From an uncultured Oscillospiraceae bacterium (GTDB lineage: Bacteria; Bacillota; Clostridia; Oscillospirales; Acutalibacteraceae), in assembly GCA_900548545.1 (NCBI GenBank), contig URKX01000001.1, positions 62,001-126,000 of the forward strand: 64,000 bases of DNA. Direction: 5' to 3'. Below the pieces are notes generated by a model, which had not been told where the DNA came from, searched no databases, and worked only from the letters and a program-made list of their open reading frames with translations. Made by a program: the position numbers and the translations under genes. Below, in pieces: positions 41,799 to 51,305 of the stretch (positions within the stretch are counted from its first letter, which is position 1; each line of letters opens with the position of its first letter).

Positions 41799-42617
41799 TC
41801 ACAGCTGGCTGTTCAACCATTCCACGGAGTGCCACAGGCATTCCAGTGCGCTGGAGGCACCGTAAAACTCCAAGGTGTACACCCCGTCGTAGCCGTCGGC
41901 TTTCAGCTGGGCCACAATTTCCTCCAGGGGCAGGATGCCGCTGCCCACCGGGGCGGGGTAGAGAGGGCTGCCGTCCAGGGCGTTTTTCACCAGGGGGCCG
42001 TAGTCCGGGGCGGTTGCACGGTCTTTCAGATGGACGTGGTCCACCCTGTCCCGGAGCAGATGGTAGGCGTCCAGCACCTGTTCCCCGGCAAAGAGGAAGT
42101 TCCCCGTGTCAAAGGTGGAGGAAAGCTGGGGGCAGGCGTTTAAAAACCGCCGCACGCCTGCGGCCGTGGCAATGGGGGACAGGGCGTCGTCATAGTCCTC
42201 CATGGTCAGGGAAACGCCGTAATCCAGGGCCAGGTCCGCCAGCTGGCACACACAGTCCATCATCCGCTGGGTTTGGTTTTCCCGCTCCTGGGGGGAATCC
42301 CCCTCCCCAAAGAAGCCGGGAATCACCAGCAGCTTGGGGGCGCCCAGGTATTGGGCGGCCTCTAAAAGGGGCAGAGCCTGGCGCTTCACGCCGGTGTCAC
42401 GGCCAAAGTCGAAATAGGAGGGGATGGTGGAGATCTCCAGGTCTGCCATGGCCAGCTCCTGGCCGATCTCGTCTTCCCGGCCCACCACGTTGTTGGCCGA
42501 GGCTTCCACAGCCTTCACGCCCAGCTCCCGGGCGCGTTGGAGGGCGTCTTCCATAAAGAGATGTTCCTGCCGGGCCATGTCCCGGATGTGGTCGTAAAAA
42601 GTGGCGATCTTTGCCAT
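41799..42617 (-). CDS. Sugar phosphate isomerase/epimerase (TIM barrel)
   Basis: A 272-residue xylose-isomerase-like protein, distantly related in type to the 7240 gene. Metal-site candidates are the Glu in VSLTMEDYDD near residue 148, the Asp in STFDTGNFLF, His-Lys-Asp in DHVHLKDRAT near residue 200 and the Glu in YTLEFYGAS. The ATG at 42617 has GGGAGG upstream. It begins 21 bases after the nucleoside phosphorylase gene and ends before a terminator, so the two form an operon. That pairing suggests salvage of a ribose-phosphate or a related sugar, but this is inference. Confidence 0.85.
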   Translation of the reverse strand: MAKIATFYDHIRDMARQEHLFMEDALQRARELGVKAVEASANNVVGREDEIGQELAMADLEISTIPSYFDFGRDTGVKRQALPLLEAAQYLGAPKLLVIPGFFGEGDSPQERENQTQRMMDCVCQLADLALDYGVSLTMEDYDDALSPIATAAGVRRFLNACPQLSSTFDTGNFLFAGEQVLDAYHLLRDRVDHVHLKDRATAPDYGPLVKNALDGSPLYPAPVGSGILPLEEIVAQLKADGYDGVYTLEFYGASSALECLWHSVEWLNSQL

Positions 42618-42638
42618 GTTCATTCCTCCCAAGGAAAG

Positions 42639-43418
42639 TTATGCCAGTTGGTCCAGTTGCCGCAGCCGTTTCCCGGTTTCCACCGCGGCGGCCACACTCT
42701 CTTCCGCCATGCTGGCGCCCTGTTGGTGCAGCACGCCGGAATCCCAAACCGGTCCGTCTAAGTTGTCGGTCACATAGAAAAACTCTGCGAATTTTACCCC
42801 CCGGAACTGGGCCACTGCCGCCAGGGAGGCGCACTCCATCTCCACACACAGGCAGCCCTGCTCCTTGCGGCGGGCCATTTTGCCCCGGGTTTCCCGGTAA
42901 AAGGCGTCCGTGGTCCAAGTTTTCCCCTCCGCGAAGGGCAGCCCCAAGTCCTCCATGGCCTGGCGGCAGGCCCCTACACAGGCGGGGTCTAACTCCACCT
43001 CATCCGCCGGGGGCAGATAGTGGTAGGAAAGGCCCTCGTCCCGGATGGCGGCGGTGGGCAGGATGAAGCTGTTCAATGGGATGTCCCGGCTGAGGGTCCC
43101 CGCCGAGCCGAAAAAGACAAAGTATTTCCCACCCTTGACGCGCACCTCTTCAATAAAGGAGGATGCGGCTGGCCCGCCCACATGGGGCAGCCCCATAGCC
43201 AGGGTGACTCCTTGGATTTCCATGCGGTAAATGGGCACCCGTCCTGAGCAAAAGGCCAGGGTGGCAATCTGCTTTCCCTGATAGCGGTCCACGCACTGCT
43301 GGACAATGCGTTTGGAAAAGGGGAAAATGCAGATCTCCGGGAACCCGGGCACCGGGGTGATGCACTCTTCCGGGTTGACCACAGCGGTCAGGTCCGGGTC
43401 GAACTCGTTGCAAAGCAT
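42639..43418 (-). CDS. Nucleoside phosphorylase (uridine phosphorylase-like)
   Basis: A 259-residue member of the PNP/UDP phosphorylase family. It has the phosphate- and base-binding pattern VFFGSAGTLSRDIPLNSFILP near residue 98 and the ribose-binding VEMECASLAAVAQFRGVKFAEFFYVTDNL (quoted in part as VEMECASLA) near residue 192. It probably cleaves a nucleoside with phosphate to base and ribose-1-phosphate in salvage. Exact base specificity cannot be read. The ATG at 43418 has AAGGAGGT 7 bases upstream. It is the first gene of a two-gene operon with a sugar isomerase. Confidence 0.87.
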   Translation of the reverse strand: MLCNEFDPDLTAVVNPEECITPVPGFPEICIFPFSKRIVQQCVDRYQGKQIATLAFCSGRVPIYRMEIQGVTLAMGLPHVGGPAASSFIEEVRVKGGKYFVFFGSAGTLSRDIPLNSFILPTAAIRDEGLSYHYLPPADEVELDPACVGACRQAMEDLGLPFAEGKTWTTDAFYRETRGKMARRKEQGCLCVEMECASLAAVAQFRGVKFAEFFYVTDNLDGPVWDSGVLHQQGASMAEESVAAAVETGKRLRQLDQLA

Positions 43419-43484
43419 AGGCCGTACCTCCTTACAGAATATTTCGTCCATTGTAGGGCAAAAAGCGGGCCCAGTCAAGAGGCG

Positions 43485-46400
43485 TCATGCGAAATACCAG
43501 GTGTCAAACAGTTCCAGGGCGTTGGCGTACTCCCGGGTGGTGGGGGAGCCGGACAGCACCGGGAAATACAGGGCGAACAGCAGCAGGCATCCCACGGTGA
43601 ATGCCCCCAACAGCAGGCTGGCTGCCGAGCACTCCACCCCGCCGGGGAAGGCCACCCGCCGGGTGAAGGGCCCCCGCTGGTACAGCAGGGAGAATACCCC
43701 GCACAGGGCCACAATGAGGAAGGGTACTGCCGTAAAGTAGTGGTAGATAAAGGTAAGCCTTGGCACCAGCACCCAGGGCAGGTACACCGAGCCAAACCCT
43801 GAGAGCACCACACCGGCCCACCGGGGGCGCTCCTTCCACCAGAGGACAGCCGCACCGCACAGGGCCGGGATGCCAGCCCACCACAGCAGGGGGTTGCCAA
43901 AGGCGGAAATGGTGCTGTAGCCCTGCCAGGTATCCCCGGCAAAGTACCAGATGGGCCGCAGGTCCAGGGGCCATTCATACCAGGGGGAGGCAAAGGAGTG
44001 GGTGGCCACCAGGTGGGCGTGGTAGTTGAACATGGTGGTCTGGTAGTTCCAGAAGCTTTGCAGCACACGGCCGGCGTTGTGGGGCAGGGTGGTGATGGGC
44101 AAAAACGCCGCGAAATAAATGGCAAAGGGGATGGCGATAAAGAACAGGCAGCACCAGCCGCACAGCTTCAAAAACTTTGTCCGCACCGGCTGGAAGGGCT
44201 GGCCTTCCCGTTTGGACTCCCACCAGGTGAAGAGCAGCTTCCCAAAAAACAGCCCCGCCAAGCCCAAAGCGCCGTAGGCTGCCGTCCACTTGGAGGCAAT
44301 GCCCAGCCCGGTGAAGATCCCGCAGGCAAGCAGGGGAGGCAGCAAGCGCTTCCAGCTGTCCTTCAGCAGGTCCCGCTTCAGGAACACCACCATGGCGTCG
44401 TACATCAGCAGCAGGAAAAACACCGCGTAGGTGTCGATGGTGGCAATGCGGGTCTGGGTGAAGTGCATAAAGTCAAAGGCGAACAGCAGCGTGCCCGCAA
44501 AGCACAGCCGGGTGCGGCCAAACAGCTGCTTTAAAAGGTGGTACAAAATGGGCAGCATCAGCACCCCCAGCAGGGCACCCACACACCGCCAGCCAAAGGG
44601 GTTCATGCCAAACACCCGGATGCCCAGGGAGATCAGCAGCTTGCCCAGGGTGGGATGGGTGTTCTCGTAGGGCTCCAGGCCCAAAATGTGCTCGTAAGCG
44701 GTCCGGGCGTGGTAGATCTCGTCAAAATAGGTGGAGTTCTGATAGGTGATCTCCGTGGGCACCTGGTCCTGTTCGTCGGTGAGGGCCGCCGCCCCGGCGC
44801 CCTCCCCGGCGATGTTGGCCAGGGCCGAGGTGCCAGTGTATTGCAGCCCCGCCTCGTTGATGGTCACACTGCCGTCCAGGGCTGTCAGGCGCACAAAGCG
44901 TCCCGGGGTGGTGAGGGTGTAGGTTTTCCAGGCGAATACGCTGCCGTCGGAGAGGGTGCCACAGCCCGTCCAGTTGACCCCATCCTGGCTGGTTTCCACC
45001 TGGACGTTCACCCCTACCCGGGCGGCGTAGTGGGCGTCGTCCGGGGCGATGCCCGGCAGGTAGACCAGGGTGCTGCATTCCCCGTCGGCAGAGAGGGCCA
45101 CGCTCTCCCCTTGGGCGGGAGTCCAGGGGGTGACTGCGGTGCTCATATCCCCCAGGTTCCAGAAGGCAAAGCAGGCGTACACCAGGGTGACGGCTGCCAT
45201 CAAAGCCCAGTCACGGGGCAGGAACCGGCTGTCCACCGGCTGGTGGTCCACCAGGGGCCGGGGTGGGTGGGCAGCCCCTTCCAGCACATTCCCCCTCAGG
45301 AACACCCGGTATCCCACCCAGAGCAAGTAGGCGATGGCTGCCATCTGCCCCAGGGAGAACATCCGGGTCAGCCAGGTGTTGGGGTCATAGCTGTTGTAAT
45401 ACTCGGCAAACTGCCACAGCACATAGGCCACATTGGCGTAGCTGGCAGTGGCCAGGGCGGCAAAGGCCCGTAAAAGCCCCCGGTCCGGGACAAACACAAA
45501 ACCCAGCAGGGTGAACAGCAGCGCCGGGAACAGGTAGCGCTCGTGCATCTTCACCGAGAAGGCGTACATCACCGCCATGAGCAGGGCCGGGCAGTAGAAC
45601 ACCACCTCTTTGCGCCGGGAGCCAAACACCGCCACCCCGCACAGGGCTGTGGCAATGATCGGGCCCAGCAAGTCCAGCAAGTCGCCGCTGAGGCCGGGGG
45701 GCAGGGGGTTCCAGTTCCAGCCGATGAGGCTCCAGAAGTTGTAGGCGTTGACAGAGTAAAAGCTGTAATAATCCAGGGTGGCCTTGTAGCGCTCCAGCAG
45801 CCACAGGAAGTTGAACCCCTGGGTGAAGGGCAGGGCGATGGACAGCACCGTGAGGACCGTCAGCAGGATGCCCAGCAGCAGTTTCCCCCACCGGCGCTGC
45901 TTGAGGGCAAAAAAGAGGTACACAGGCGCGAACACCAGCATTTGGGGCTTGCAGGCGATGGAGGCCCCAAACAGCAGCGCCGCAGGGACATACCGCTCCC
46001 GGTACAGCAGCAGCACCGACCCCAGCACCAGGGCCGTGCAGAAGGAGTCTGCCTGGCCCCACTGGGCGGAGTTCAAGTACACCGCCGGGCAGAACAGGTA
46101 ACACCCGGAGAGGAACAGCGCCGGGTAGTCTCCCAGGCGCTTGCGGCTGAGATACAGCACCCCGCCGGCGCAGGCCATGTCCGCCAGGATGGAGGGCATT
46201 TTGATGAGGAGCGTGTAGGCGGGGCTTTCCATGGGCAGCCCAAAGAGCAGGCGCAGCTTGTCCAGCAGCGCCAGTACGTAGAGATAGCCGGGGGGATAGT
46301 CTAAAAAGATGTCCTGGTGGTAGATTTGGCCAAACCCTACGGAATTTGCCAAGGCTGCCCATGATTTAAAGGTGTCCGTGTCGGTGGTGAACCCTTCGGA

Positions 46401-46562
46401 GGTGTACCCCAGCACAATCCGAAAGACATAGGCTCCCAAAAACAACAGGCTTGCCCACAGGGCAAAACGGGCCTGACCCCTTGAGGCCCCGGAAAACTTC
46501 CGTCCCGCTGCCAGGCAGACCACACCAAAAAACAACCCGGCCGCAATGGCTCCAACGCCCAT
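43485..46562 (-). CDS. Giant GT-C glycosyltransferase: mannosyltransferase-like module fused to PMT-type module
   Basis: A 1025-residue membrane protein of two GT-C parts. Residues 1-~430 hold about ten membrane helices like bacterial family 87/GT-C mannosyltransferases. After a helix near residue 455, a soluble beta-rich stretch (about 480-610) resembles an F5/8 type C carbohydrate-binding fold. From ~residue 625 on is a PMT/GT39-like module: YFDEIYHARTAYEH with the catalytic Asp-Glu, THPTLGKLLISLGI and GMNPFGWRCVGALLGV. It would transfer a sugar from a polyprenyl-phosphate donor to protein or polysaccharide outside the membrane. AAGGAG precedes the ATG. No partner gene is adjacent. Confidence 0.85.
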   Translation of the reverse strand: MGVGAIAAGLFFGVVCLAAGRKFSGASRGQARFALWASLLFLGAYVFRIVLGYTSEGFTTDTDTFKSWAALANSVGFGQIYHQDIFLDYPPGYLYVLALLDKLRLLFGLPMESPAYTLLIKMPSILADMACAGGVLYLSRKRLGDYPALFLSGCYLFCPAVYLNSAQWGQADSFCTALVLGSVLLLYRERYVPAALLFGASIACKPQMLVFAPVYLFFALKQRRWGKLLLGILLTVLTVLSIALPFTQGFNFLWLLERYKATLDYYSFYSVNAYNFWSLIGWNWNPLPPGLSGDLLDLLGPIIATALCGVAVFGSRRKEVVFYCPALLMAVMYAFSVKMHERYLFPALLFTLLGFVFVPDRGLLRAFAALATASYANVAYVLWQFAEYYNSYDPNTWLTRMFSLGQMAAIAYLLWVGYRVFLRGNVLEGAAHPPRPLVDHQPVDSRFLPRDWALMAAVTLVYACFAFWNLGDMSTAVTPWTPAQGESVALSADGECSTLVYLPGIAPDDAHYAARVGVNVQVETSQDGVNWTGCGTLSDGSVFAWKTYTLTTPGRFVRLTALDGSVTINEAGLQYTGTSALANIAGEGAGAAALTDEQDQVPTEITYQNSTYFDEIYHARTAYEHILGLEPYENTHPTLGKLLISLGIRVFGMNPFGWRCVGALLGVLMLPILYHLLKQLFGRTRLCFAGTLLFAFDFMHFTQTRIATIDTYAVFFLLLMYDAMVVFLKRDLLKDSWKRLLPPLLACGIFTGLGIASKWTAAYGALGLAGLFFGKLLFTWWESKREGQPFQPVRTKFLKLCGWCCLFFIAIPFAIYFAAFLPITTLPHNAGRVLQSFWNYQTTMFNYHAHLVATHSFASPWYEWPLDLRPIWYFAGDTWQGYSTISAFGNPLLWWAGIPALCGAAVLWWKERPRWAGVVLSGFGSVYLPWVLVPRLTFIYHYFTAVPFLIVALCGVFSLLYQRGPFTRRVAFPGGVECSAASLLLGAFTVGCLLLFALYFPVLSGSPTTREYANALELFDTWYFA

Positions 46563-46725
46563 GGGACCACTCCTTCCATTGTGAAAAAGATGAGCAAAAT
46601 CTTTCCCCTTTCCCTCAAAATAATCATTGACGGAGGGGGGAAATCATTGTAAGCTTTTTATAAAAGTATACCGTTTCTTCCTGGAAAAAGCAAACATTTC
46701 CAGGGGAACAGAAAGGAAGAGCTGT
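46563..46725. promoter_or_regulatory. Divergent interval between the PMT-like gene and lacZ
   Basis: A 163-base AT-richer stretch between two divergent genes. TTATAAAAGTATACC at 46659-46673 offers weak -10 candidates for the rightward gene. No clear operator is seen. Confidence 0.4.
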
Positions 46726-49700
46726 ATGAACCTGAAACCCCATCATTTTCACGAAGACCCGGGGACCCTCCATGTGGGGACTTGCCCCAACCGCAGCTAT
46801 TATATCCCCTACGGCGATGAGAAGGAGGCCGAAAACGGCCGTTCCTCCCGGGTGGTGCCTTTAAACGGCACCTGGGCCTTTCAGTATTTCGATTCCTATA
46901 AAGAAGCTGTAGACCCGGAAGAGGGGCTTTCTTTCGACGAGGAGGAGATGGGCTCCATCCCCGTGCCCTCCTGTTGGCAGAACCACGGCTATGGCGGCCA
47001 CCAGTACACCAACATCCGCTACCCCATCCCCTTTGACCCGCCCTATGTTCCCGAGGAAAACCCTTGCGGGCTGTATGTCCGCCACCTGGACGTGACGGAG
47101 GAAGCCCTGGAAAGCCAGCGGGTGTACCTAAACTTTGAAGGGGTGGACTCCTGCTTCTACCTGTGGGCCAACGGGGAGTTTGTGGGATACAGCCAGGTGT
47201 CCCACGCTACCTCCGAGTTTGAGATCGGCGGCTTCCTCACCCCTGGGGACAACACCCTGGCGGTGCTGGTGCTCCAGTGGTGCGACGGCACCTACCTGGA
47301 GGATCAGGACAAGCTGCGCATGAGCGGCATTTTCCGGGACGTGTACCTGTTGCTGCGGCCCCAGGAGCACATCCGGGATTACTTTGTAAAAGAGAGCTTC
47401 TCCCCGGACTTCTCCCACGCCACCGTCACGGTGGAGCTGGAGCTTTCCGGCCAGCCCCAGGTGGAGGCCGCCCTCCTCTCCCCCAGCGGGGAACAGGTGG
47501 GCAAGGCCCAGTGCGCCCAGGGGGAGCCTTTGGTGTTTGAGTTGGATAACCCGGTGCTGTGGAACGCGGAAACCCCCGCCCAGTACACCCTCACCCTGCG
47601 GACCCCGGGGGAGGTCATCCCCCAGAAGGTGGGCCTGCGGAAGATGGAGGTCCAGGACGGGGTGGTGTACCTCAACGGGGTGGCCATCAAGTTCCGGGGC
47701 GTCAACCGCCACGACAGCGACCCGGTCACCGGCTACGCCATCTCCCGGGAGCAGGCCAAGAAGGACCTGGTCCTGATGAAGCGCCACAACGTCAACGCCA
47801 TCCGCACCAGCCACTATCCTAACGCCCCCTGGTTTTTGCAGCTGTGCTCCCAGTACGGCCTGTACGCCATTGCCGAGGCGGATTTGGAAAGCCACGGCAC
47901 CGTGTCCCAGCTGGGCTACTTTGACGACGACGGCTGCGGCTCTGCCGCCATGACCGACCCCCAGTTCCAGAAGGCCGTGCTGGACCGCATCCAGCGCAGC
48001 GTGGTGCGGGACAAGAACAACGCCGCTGTGGTGATCTGGTCCATGGGCAACGAAAGCGGATGGGGCGAAAACCTGGAGATCGCCGGCCGCTGGGTGAAGG
48101 AGTATGACCCCTCCCGGCTGCTCCACTATGAGAACATCGCCCCCTACAAAAAGGACACCACCCCGGACTTTTCCATGCTGGACCTGTACAGCCGGATGTA
48201 CGCCTCCACCCAGGAGGTGGACCAGTTTTTCGCGGAGGGACAGGCGCACAAGCTGTTCCCCGGCCGGAAGATGCCTTTCATCCAGTGCGAGTACATCCAC
48301 GCCATGGGCAACGGCCCCGGGGATGCGGAAGATTACCAGCAGCAGATCATGAAGTACCCGGGCTTTGTGGGCGGCTTTGTGTGGGAGTGGTGCGACCACG
48401 CTGTGTATGGCGGCACCACCCCGGATAACCGGCCCATCTACCGCTATGGCGGCGACTTTGGGGAGTTCCTCCACGACGGCAACTTCTGCATGGACGGCCT
48501 GGTGTATCCCGACCGCACCCCCCATACCGGCCTGCTGGAATATAAAAATGTGATCCGTCCCCTGCGGGCCCAGCAGGCGGAGGGCAGCACCTTCCGCCTC
48601 CACAACTACCTGGACTTCACCAATGCCCAGGACGTGGCGGCCCTCTCCTACCAGGTGGAGCAGGACGGGGAAGCCCTGTTCGGCGGCAGCCTGGAAATGC
48701 CTTCCATCGCCCCCCACGGGGAAGGGGAGGTCACCCTGCCCCAGTTGCCCCAGGGAGGCATCGTCACCGTGAGCTTCTTCTATGAGGCCAAAGCGGACAC
48801 CCCCTTCTTTGAAGCGGGCTATCCCCTGGGCTTTGACCAGCTGATCCTCTCGGAAGAGCCCTTCTTCCTGGATCCCCCCGCAGAGGAAGGCGCCTTGGAG
48901 GTGGAGGCCGGCCACGATGTGGTGATCTTCACCGGGGAGCACTTCCGCTACGTCTTTGACAACGAAACGGGCCTGTTCTCCCAGATGGTGTACAAGAACC
49001 GCAACCTGCTCACCCGTCCCATGGAGTGGAACACCTGGCGCGCCCCCACGGACAACGACCAGTATATGGCTCCCAAGTGGCGGGAGGCCGGCTACCACCG
49101 GCCCACCGTGCGGGTGTACTCCGTGGAACAGCAGGGCAACGCTGTTTCCTGCCATTTGGGCATTGCGGCGGTGTCCATTGCCAAGTTTGTGGACGTCCAG
49201 GCTGTGTGGGCCGTGGACCCTGCCGGCCGTGTGGATGTGTCCCTCCATTGCGAGCGGGATACCCGGTTCCCCTTTATGCCCCGGTTTGGCCTGCGGCTGT
49301 TCCTGCCCCAGGAGTTTGGCGGGGTGGAGTACTTTGCCTACGGCCCCTATGAGAGCTACCTGGATAAGCACCGCGCCTCCCGGCTGGGTGTTTACGCCCA
49401 GAGTGTGGACGCCATGTTTGAAAACTATCGGATGCCCCAGGAGAACTCCTCTCACTGCGGCTGCCGGTACGTCACCCTCACCGACGGCGCCTACGCCCTC
49501 ACGGCTGCGGCAGAGGAGCCCTTCTCCTTCAACGTGTCCCCTTACACCCAGGAGGGGCTCACCGAGAAGCGCCACAGCTACGAGCTGGAGAAGTGCGGCG
49601 AAACCGTGCTGTGCATCGACTACAAGATGAGCGGCGTGGGCTCCAATTCCTGCGGGCCCCAGCTGCTGCCCCAGTACCAGCTCAACGACCCGGCGTTTGA

Positions 49701-49728
49701 TTTTAACTTTACCCTGACTGTGGAATAA
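46726..49728 (+). CDS. lacZ: Beta-galactosidase, glycoside hydrolase family 2
   Basis: A 1000-residue LacZ-type enzyme without signal peptide, so cytoplasmic. Domains in order are the sugar-binding domain (PSCWQNHGYGGHQYTN near residue 83), an immunoglobulin-like domain, the TIM barrel with the acid/base Glu in WSMGNESGWG near residue 447 and the nucleophile Glu in IQCEYIHAMGNGPGD near residue 527, then the C-terminal beta domains with WRAPTDNDQ. It cleaves lactose and other beta-galactosides. AAAGGAAG precedes the ATG at 46726. No transporter or regulator gene is adjacent, so sugar uptake is encoded elsewhere. Confidence 0.95.
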   Translation: MNLKPHHFHEDPGTLHVGTCPNRSYYIPYGDEKEAENGRSSRVVPLNGTWAFQYFDSYKEAVDPEEGLSFDEEEMGSIPVPSCWQNHGYGGHQYTNIRYPIPFDPPYVPEENPCGLYVRHLDVTEEALESQRVYLNFEGVDSCFYLWANGEFVGYSQVSHATSEFEIGGFLTPGDNTLAVLVLQWCDGTYLEDQDKLRMSGIFRDVYLLLRPQEHIRDYFVKESFSPDFSHATVTVELELSGQPQVEAALLSPSGEQVGKAQCAQGEPLVFELDNPVLWNAETPAQYTLTLRTPGEVIPQKVGLRKMEVQDGVVYLNGVAIKFRGVNRHDSDPVTGYAISREQAKKDLVLMKRHNVNAIRTSHYPNAPWFLQLCSQYGLYAIAEADLESHGTVSQLGYFDDDGCGSAAMTDPQFQKAVLDRIQRSVVRDKNNAAVVIWSMGNESGWGENLEIAGRWVKEYDPSRLLHYENIAPYKKDTTPDFSMLDLYSRMYASTQEVDQFFAEGQAHKLFPGRKMPFIQCEYIHAMGNGPGDAEDYQQQIMKYPGFVGGFVWEWCDHAVYGGTTPDNRPIYRYGGDFGEFLHDGNFCMDGLVYPDRTPHTGLLEYKNVIRPLRAQQAEGSTFRLHNYLDFTNAQDVAALSYQVEQDGEALFGGSLEMPSIAPHGEGEVTLPQLPQGGIVTVSFFYEAKADTPFFEAGYPLGFDQLILSEEPFFLDPPAEEGALEVEAGHDVVIFTGEHFRYVFDNETGLFSQMVYKNRNLLTRPMEWNTWRAPTDNDQYMAPKWREAGYHRPTVRVYSVEQQGNAVSCHLGIAAVSIAKFVDVQAVWAVDPAGRVDVSLHCERDTRFPFMPRFGLRLFLPQEFGGVEYFAYGPYESYLDKHRASRLGVYAQSVDAMFENYRMPQENSSHCGCRYVTLTDGAYALTAAAEEPFSFNVSPYTQEGLTEKRHSYELEKCGETVLCIDYKMSGVGSNSCGPQLLPQYQLNDPAFDFNFTLTVE

Positions 49729-49758
49729 GCCGCCCCGTCCTCAGGGAGGGGAGGCGTG

Positions 49759-49794
49759 AAAAAGGCCCGCTGCCCTGTGCAGCAGGCCTTTTTT
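49759..49794 (+). terminator. Terminator after lacZ
   Basis: AAAGGCC-C-GCTGC pairs with GCAGC-A-GGCCTTT and is followed by a T run. Confidence 0.83.
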
Positions 49795-49840
49795 GTTGGG
49801 AACCAGGGGAGGTTTTCCACTGGGTTGGGGGGAAGGGGTG

Positions 49841-49874
49841 AAAAAAGGCTGTCCCAGTGGGGACAGCCTTTTTT
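49841..49874. terminator. Strong terminator of the rnf operon (symmetric)
   Basis: AAAAAAGGCTGTCCC pairs perfectly with GGGACAGCCTTTTTT around AGTG. It can act on both strands; the nearest user is rnfB on the minus strand. Confidence 0.92.
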
Positions 49875-49889
49875 CAACGGATTGTTTTG

Positions 49890-50675
49890 TTACAGCATGG
49901 TGATGACGTGACGGGGGCAGGCTTCCACACACTTGCCGCAGGCGGTGCACTTTTGGGGGTCCACCTTGGCCACGCCGTTTTCCACGGCAATTGCGCCGGA
50001 CTCACAGGTGCGGCTGCACTTGCCGCAGCCAATGCACCCGATGTTGCACACTTTCATGGTATCCTTGGCCTTGTCGCAGTTGGAGCACTTCACCACAGCC
50101 TGTTTCTTCAAAGGCACCAGGGAGATGATCCCCTTGGGGCAGGCCGCCACGCACTGGGAGCAGCCTTTGCACTTTGCGGGGTCAACCCGGGCCAGGCCGT
50201 TGCAAATGGTGATGGCGCCGTATTCACAGGCCCGCTGGCAGTCGCCCAGGCCCATGCAGCCGTACCGGCAGGAGGTGATGCCCCCCATGAGGAAGACCGC
50301 CGCCGAACAGCTGGGGATGCCGTCGTACACCATCTTGTCGGTGGTGTTGTCGTAGCTGCCCAGGCAGTGGACCAGGGCCGTTTTGTACTCCATTTCCACG
50401 TCGCCGCCGCCCAGCAGCTGGGCGCACTTTTTGGCCACGTCCGCCCCGCCGGGGGAGCACAGGCCGGGCTTGGCTTCGCCCTTGGCCATGGCCGCCGCGT
50501 AGCCCGAGCAGCCGGAGAAGCCGCAGGCGCCGCAGTTGGCGCCGGGGAGGATCTCCTCCAGGGCTTCGGCTTTTTCGTCCTTGGGCACCGCCATGACAAT
50601 GGAGGCCACCGCCAGGATCACGCCTGCCAGCAGGCCGATGATGCCCACAATTAAGATGGGGGTGAGAATTTCCAC
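49890..50675 (-). CDS. rnfB: Rnf complex subunit RnfB
   Basis: A 261-residue iron-sulfur protein: N-terminal membrane anchor (residues 5-28), the 4Fe-4S domain CGACGFSGCSGYA near residue 48, then paired ferredoxin motifs (CKGCSQCVAACPKG, CIGCGKCSRTC and CTACGKCVEACPRH). It is the ferredoxin-accepting subunit on the cytoplasmic face of the Rnf complex, which couples ferredoxin oxidation with NAD+ reduction to Na+ or H+ export. It is the last gene of the operon, 12 bases after rnfA, and is followed by the symmetric terminator. Confidence 0.96.
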   Translation of the reverse strand: MEILTPILIVGIIGLLAGVILAVASIVMAVPKDEKAEALEEILPGANCGACGFSGCSGYAAAMAKGEAKPGLCSPGGADVAKKCAQLLGGGDVEMEYKTALVHCLGSYDNTTDKMVYDGIPSCSAAVFLMGGITSCRYGCMGLGDCQRACEYGAITICNGLARVDPAKCKGCSQCVAACPKGIISLVPLKKQAVVKCSNCDKAKDTMKVCNIGCIGCGKCSRTCESGAIAVENGVAKVDPQKCTACGKCVEACPRHVITML

Positions 50676-50687
50676 AGCGCTCCCTCC

Positions 50688-51305
50688 TTACAGCAGATTG
50701 TCCACAACGCCGTTGAAGCCCAAAAAGCTCACGGCCACCAGGCTGGCTGCCACCAGGGTGATGGGCAGCCCTTTAAAGGTTTCGGGGATGTCGCAGTTTT
50801 CCAGGCGCTCCCGCACACCGGCAAACAGCACCATGGCCACCAAAAAGCCAATGCCCGAGCCAAAGGCGTTCACCAGGGACTGGAGATACCCAAAGGTGGG
50901 GTCTTCGGCGCCCTTTTCCAGCACCAGCATGGTAACGCCCAGCACGGCGCAGTTGGTGGTGATCAGGGGCAGGTAGATGCCCAGGGAGTTGTACAGGGGC
51001 GGCATATATTTCCGCAGGGCCGTTTCCAGCAGCTGCACCAGGGCGGCGATCACCAGGATGAACACAATGGTCTGCAAGTAGGCCAGGCCGTTGGGCACCA
51101 GCAGGAACGTGTACAGGGGCCAGGTTACCGCAGTGGCAATGACCATCACCACGGTCACGGCGCAGCTCATGCCCACGGCAGTGTCCAGCTTTTTGGAAAC
51201 ACCCAGGAAGGGGCAAATGCCCAGGAACTTGTTGAGCACATAGTTTTCTGTCAAAATGGCCGCCAGGAAAATGGCCACCAGCGATTTGATCGTTTGTCCG
51301 TCCAT
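50688..51305 (-). CDS. rnfA: Rnf complex subunit RnfA
   Basis: A 205-residue integral membrane protein with about six helices. TENYVLNKFLGICPFLGVS near residue 19 and TTNCAVLGVTMLV near residue 113 carry the Cys pair that binds the intramembrane [2Fe-2S] cluster with RnfE. Start and rnfE stop share one base (TGATG), so expression is coupled. Confidence 0.96.
   Translation of the reverse strand: MDGQTIKSLVAIFLAAILTENYVLNKFLGICPFLGVSKKLDTAVGMSCAVTVVMVIATAVTWPLYTFLLVPNGLAYLQTIVFILVIAALVQLLETALRKYMPPLYNSLGIYLPLITTNCAVLGVTMLVLEKGAEDPTFGYLQSLVNAFGSGIGFLVAMVLFAGVRERLENCDIPETFKGLPITLVAASLVAVSFLGFNGVVDNLL

Noticed and set aside
47128..49575. Long minus-strand open frame (815 codons) opposite lacZ
   Set aside because: Antisense shadow of a complete GH2 gene with both catalytic motifs; the antisense product has no recognisable domain.
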